NCBI GenBank assembly: GCA_027364815.1
Contig: DAHXOQ010000130.1
Location: forward strand, 1 to 7,956
Length of the DNA: 7,956 bases
Origin: Acidobacteriaceae bacterium
GTDB lineage: Bacteria > Acidobacteriota > Terriglobia > Terriglobales > Acidobacteriaceae
Reading direction: 5' to 3'
This document shows, piece by piece, positions 5,609-7,956 of this stretch. The stretch's first letter is position 1. The number at the start of each line of letters is the position of its first letter. Below the pieces are notes generated by a model that did not search any database, was not told the DNA's origin, and saw only the letters and a list, made by a program, of their open reading frames with translations. The translations under genes were made by a program, and so were the position numbers.

Positions 5609-6930
5609 GCGTCGTCCACTGCTTTGACCATCGCTTTGACTTCAGGATTGAGTGCATCCTGTGTTTCACGTGTTGTTGGCAACTCGCCACCCGAGGTGAA
5701 GTAAGGTGCGCCGGCGACGAGCAGTTTTTCAGCGGGGAATCGCGTGATGACTTCGTGCCCAGTCTCAGTGACGACTATTTCTTCTTCAATGCGCGCTGCA
5801 CTCCAGCCATCGGAAGAAGGCCAGAAAGTTTCGAGCGCAAAGACCATGCCGGGCTCAATCACTTGCGGATGTTCAAACGAGACAAGCCGGCTGATGATGG
5901 GCTTCTCCCAAATCGCAAGTCCGATCCCATGGCCGTACTGGAGCGCAAAAGCCGCTTCTTCATTAGGAAAGCCAAAGTCCTGCGCCTTCGGCCAGAGCGA
6001 TGCAATCTCTCCAGTCGTTCGGCCAGGGCGAACCAACTCAATGGCGGCATCCAGATAATCGCGGCAGCGCTTGTAGGCATCAACCATCGGGCGCGTACTG
6101 TAGCCCACAGCAAAAGTGCGGTAGTAGCAGGTTCTATAGCCCATGTATGAGTGAAGAATGTCAAAGTACGCAGGATCCCCTGGGCGCAAAATGCGATCGG
6201 AGAAAACATGCGGGTGCGGATTGCAACGCTCGCCGGAGATGGCGTTGACAGCTTCAACATACTCCGAGCCGAGGTCGTAGAGAACTTTGCTTACCAATCC
6301 GACTGCTTCATTCTCCCGCATGCCGGGCTTCATCGCGCGGTAGAGTGCATCGTATGCTGCATCGACTAATGAAGCGGATTGATTCAGCAGAGCAATCTCA
6401 TCCCGCGTCTTGATCATGCGCACTGTGGACATCAACTCCTGCCCATCAACGACTTCGATGCCTTCGCGTTGCAGGGCGAACAAAACCGGCAACTCCACAA
6501 TGTCGATTCCAACCGGCTGTTTGTGAAGTCCGCGTTGTTCAAGCTCGATACGGATCTTTTTAGCTACATCTTCAGCTCTGCCCATATTTGCAGACATGGT
6601 ACCGCGCAACATGGAGATACCGGGTCGTGAACGCTCGCCGAGCCAGGGGCAATGCAACTGATGATGGCGCGCAGCAGAGCCGAAGTCCCAAAGAATGGGC
6701 TCGTCATTCTGCGGCAGCAGGGTAAATCGATTGGCCTTGTCCTGCGCCCAGGTTCCGATGTGCGTTGCGGTCAGGTAGCGCACGTTGTTCATGTCAAAGC
6801 AGAGTAGCGCGCCCATTGAAGATGCAGCCAGCGCCGCTTTTGCGCGTGACAATCGCTCAGTTCGCAGGCGTTCGAAATCTACACGTTGTTCCCAATCCAC
6901 TGCCATGGTTCCGTAAGTCGGTAAAGCCAT
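5599..6930 (-). CDS. M24-fold protein (Xaa-Pro peptidase/creatinase superfamily)
   Basis: A 443-residue two-domain protein: an N-terminal creatinase-type domain (about 20-165, including GALLCFDMNNVRYLT) and a C-terminal pita-bread domain (about 175-405). The start is the ATG at 6930, because GGAGG lies 6 bases before it; a GTG one codon earlier is too close to that site. Canonical M24 metallopeptidases hold two metal ions with Asp, Asp, His, Glu and Glu. Here the equivalents are Asp257 (YFDIL), Cys268 (RTCYYRTF, where Asp is expected), His334 (YGHGIGL), Glu367 (ALETFW) and Glu382 (ARIEEE). The lost Asp suggests altered metal binding or chemistry. The superfamily includes non-peptidases such as creatinase, the ectoine hydrolase DoeA and the DMSP lyase DddP, so a plain peptidase label is unsafe. 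No signal peptide is seen, so it should be cytoplasmic. The gene sits between E1 beta (33 bases upstream) and E2, which implies a role in making or processing the substrate of that dehydrogenase. The reaction is unknown. Confidence 0.82.
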   Translation of the reverse strand: MALPTYGTMAVDWEQRVDFERLRTERLSRAKAALAASSMGALLCFDMNNVRYLTATHIGTWAQDKANRFTLLPQNDEPILWDFGSAARHHQLHCPWLGERSRPGISMLRGTMSANMGRAEDVAKKIRIELEQRGLHKQPVGIDIVELPVLFALQREGIEVVDGQELMSTVRMIKTRDEIALLNQSASLVDAAYDALYRAMKPGMRENEAVGLVSKVLYDLGSEYVEAVNAISGERCNPHPHVFSDRILRPGDPAYFDILHSYMGYRTCYYRTFAVGYSTRPMVDAYKRCRDYLDAAIELVRPGRTTGEIASLWPKAQDFGFPNEEAAFALQYGHGIGLAIWEKPIISRLVSFEHPQVIEPGMVFALETFWPSSDGWSAARIEEEIVVTETGHEVITRFPAEKLLVAGAPYFTSGGELPTTRETQDALNPEVKAMVKAVDDAKK

Positions 6931-6936
6931 CACTTG

Positions 6937-6941
6937 CCTCC
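6937..6941 (-). promoter_or_regulatory. Ribosome binding site that decides the M24 gene start
   Basis: GGAGG on the minus strand lies 6 bases before the ATG at 6930 and only 3 bases before the neighbouring GTG, which favours the ATG. Confidence 0.65.
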
Positions 6942-6963
6942 GTGTGCTGTTACTCGGTGTGAA

Positions 6964-7956
6964 TTATTTTTGTGAGTGGCCGCAGAGTTTACAAGCGGCA
7001 TCAAAAACAGTTTTTTCCGTCGGGACGGTCACGTCTTCAAGCGGAGGTGAGAAGGGAATCGGGACGTGCATCGCTCCCATTCGCAACACCGGTGCGTCAA
7101 GATTATAGAATGCACCTGATGCGATGACAGCAGCCAATTCTGCTGTTACGCCATAACGCTCATAGCCTTCGTCAAGCACAATGGCGCGTGAAGTCTTCTT
7201 CGCTGATTCAATCAGCGTCTTTTCGTCTAGCGGCCAAGTGGTTCGCGGATCTATCACCTCAGCGCTGATGCCCACCTTCTGCAAAAGATCAGCCGCGCCC
7301 AGTGCGACTTGAACCATGCTGCTGGTAGCAACCAGGCTGATGTCACTTCCGAGACGCTTGATGTCTGCCACACCGAGGGGAATCAGATACTCTTCTTCAG
7401 GAACTGGGCCACGCTGCTTGTACATCATCTTGTCTTCAAAGAAGATGACGGGATTCTGATCGCGAATGGCGCTCTTCAGTAGCCCCTTGGCATCGTAGGG
7501 CGTTGAAGGCATCACAACTTTCAAGCCGGGAATATGACTGAACCATGCGTGCAGGGATTGCGAGTGTTGCGCACCGGAACGTCGAGTCGCGCCCAGAGTC
7601 GTACGCATCACCATGGGGACTTTCCACTTGCCGCCGGACATATAGTGAACCTTGGCAGCCTGATTCACCATCTGATCCATAGTGAGTGTAATGAAGTCGC
7701 CAAACATAATGTCGACGATCGGCCGCACTCCGGTCATAGCAGCACCAACCGCAAGCCCAGTGAAGCCGGCTTCAGAGATCGGCGTGTCGATGATACGATC
7801 AGTTCCAAATTCCTCGACCAATCCCGAGAGTACTTTGAAGGGTGTGCCTGCCTCGGCTACATCTTCGCCGAGAAGGCAGACGGTTGAATCACGGCGCATC
7901 TCTTCAGCGATGGCTTCTTTGACAGCTTGAGCAAAGGTCAATTCGCGTATTTCAAC
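6964..7956 (-). CDS. 2-oxoacid dehydrogenase E1 component, beta subunit (5' end outside window)
   Basis: This is the thiamine-diphosphate-dependent E1 beta subunit, 330 residues visible. The frame is open to the window edge and reads VEIRELTFAQAVKEAI; family members start a few residues before this, so the true start lies just beyond 7956. The TTG at 7941 is an internal Leu codon and not the start. Motifs are LLGEDVAEAG, then DTPISEAGFTGLAVG with the conserved Glu that contacts the thiamine cofactor, FGDFITLTMDQMVNQAAK, and GAQHSQSLHAWFSHIPGLKVV. The C-terminal transketolase-type domain carries SLVATSSMVQVAL and ends with HVPIPFSPPLED. It pairs with an E1 alpha subunit, probably encoded just upstream outside the window, to decarboxylate a 2-oxoacid and hand the acyl group to the E2 encoded two genes downstream. 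Overall wording resembles acetoin/pyruvate-type E1 beta (AcoB/PdhB), but substrate choice cannot be read from it. The gene ends 33 bases before the M24-fold gene. Confidence 0.9.
   Translation of the reverse strand, partial: VEIRELTFAQAVKEAIAEEMRRDSTVCLLGEDVAEAGTPFKVLSGLVEEFGTDRIIDTPISEAGFTGLAVGAAMTGVRPIVDIMFGDFITLTMDQMVNQAAKVHYMSGGKWKVPMVMRTTLGATRRSGAQHSQSLHAWFSHIPGLKVVMPSTPYDAKGLLKSAIRDQNPVIFFEDKMMYKQRGPVPEEEYLIPLGVADIKRLGSDISLVATSSMVQVALGAADLLQKVGISAEVIDPRTTWPLDEKTLIESAKKTSRAIVLDEGYERYGVTAELAAVIASGAFYNLDAPVLRMGAMHVPIPFSPPLEDVTVPTEKTVFDAACKLCGHSQK

Noticed and set aside
5599..6930. DMSP lyase DddP, a member of the M24 fold
   Set aside because: Only superfamily motifs are shared; the sequences around the metal site differ from what I recall of DddP, and there is no DMSP-related gene in the window.
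7939..7941. TTG as the start codon of E1 beta
   Set aside because: The frame stays open to the window edge with VEIRE, which fits the family's N-terminus, so this codon is an internal Leu.

Overview
The window suggests a Gram-negative, moderately GC-rich heterotroph. An acidobacterium is my best guess, from gene content and remembered family resemblance only, so the taxonomy is a weak inference. It holds the tail of one gene, two compact gene clusters that converge near position 2975, and no RNA genes, insertion sequences or CRISPR arrays that I can see.

Left edge (1-224, + strand): the last 73 residues of an ABC-2 type transport permease. It is followed by a 205-base gene-free spacer (225-429) carrying an imperfect hairpin, two short palindromes and a plausible promoter that points right.

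Left cluster (430-2947, + strand): four tightly spaced genes. They encode an ArsR/SmtB-type repressor, a membrane-anchored FmdE-like protein (overlapping the repressor gene by 4 bases), an ArsP/UPF0718-type permease, and a 77-residue CxxC thioredoxin-fold protein of the redox-active disulfide type. Every product carries cysteines at telling places: CxC plus a third Cys in the regulator, HGHLC and CPCC in the FmdE-like protein, FCSCS in the permease, and CANC in the mini-thioredoxin. This points to a thiol- or soft-metal(loid)-responsive export system, but the substrate and the role of the FmdE-like protein are not settled by sequence. It is the best candidate here for an undescribed system.

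Right cluster (7956 down to 3000, - strand): an operon encoding, in transcription order, the E1 beta subunit of a 2-oxoacid dehydrogenase (5' end cut by the window edge), an M24-fold protein (Xaa-Pro peptidase/creatinase superfamily), the E2 lipoyl acyltransferase of the same complex, and a DctA-type C4-dicarboxylate symporter. The E1 alpha gene probably lies just outside the window. The M24 protein has Cys in place of one canonical metal-binding Asp, so it may not be an ordinary peptidase. A GC-rich hairpin flanked by T-runs sits between the M24 and E2 genes and could tune E2 expression. A reasonable inference is uptake of an organic acid by the symporter, an M24-catalysed step, then oxidative decarboxylation to an acyl-CoA by E1/E2. 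The actual substrate is unknown.
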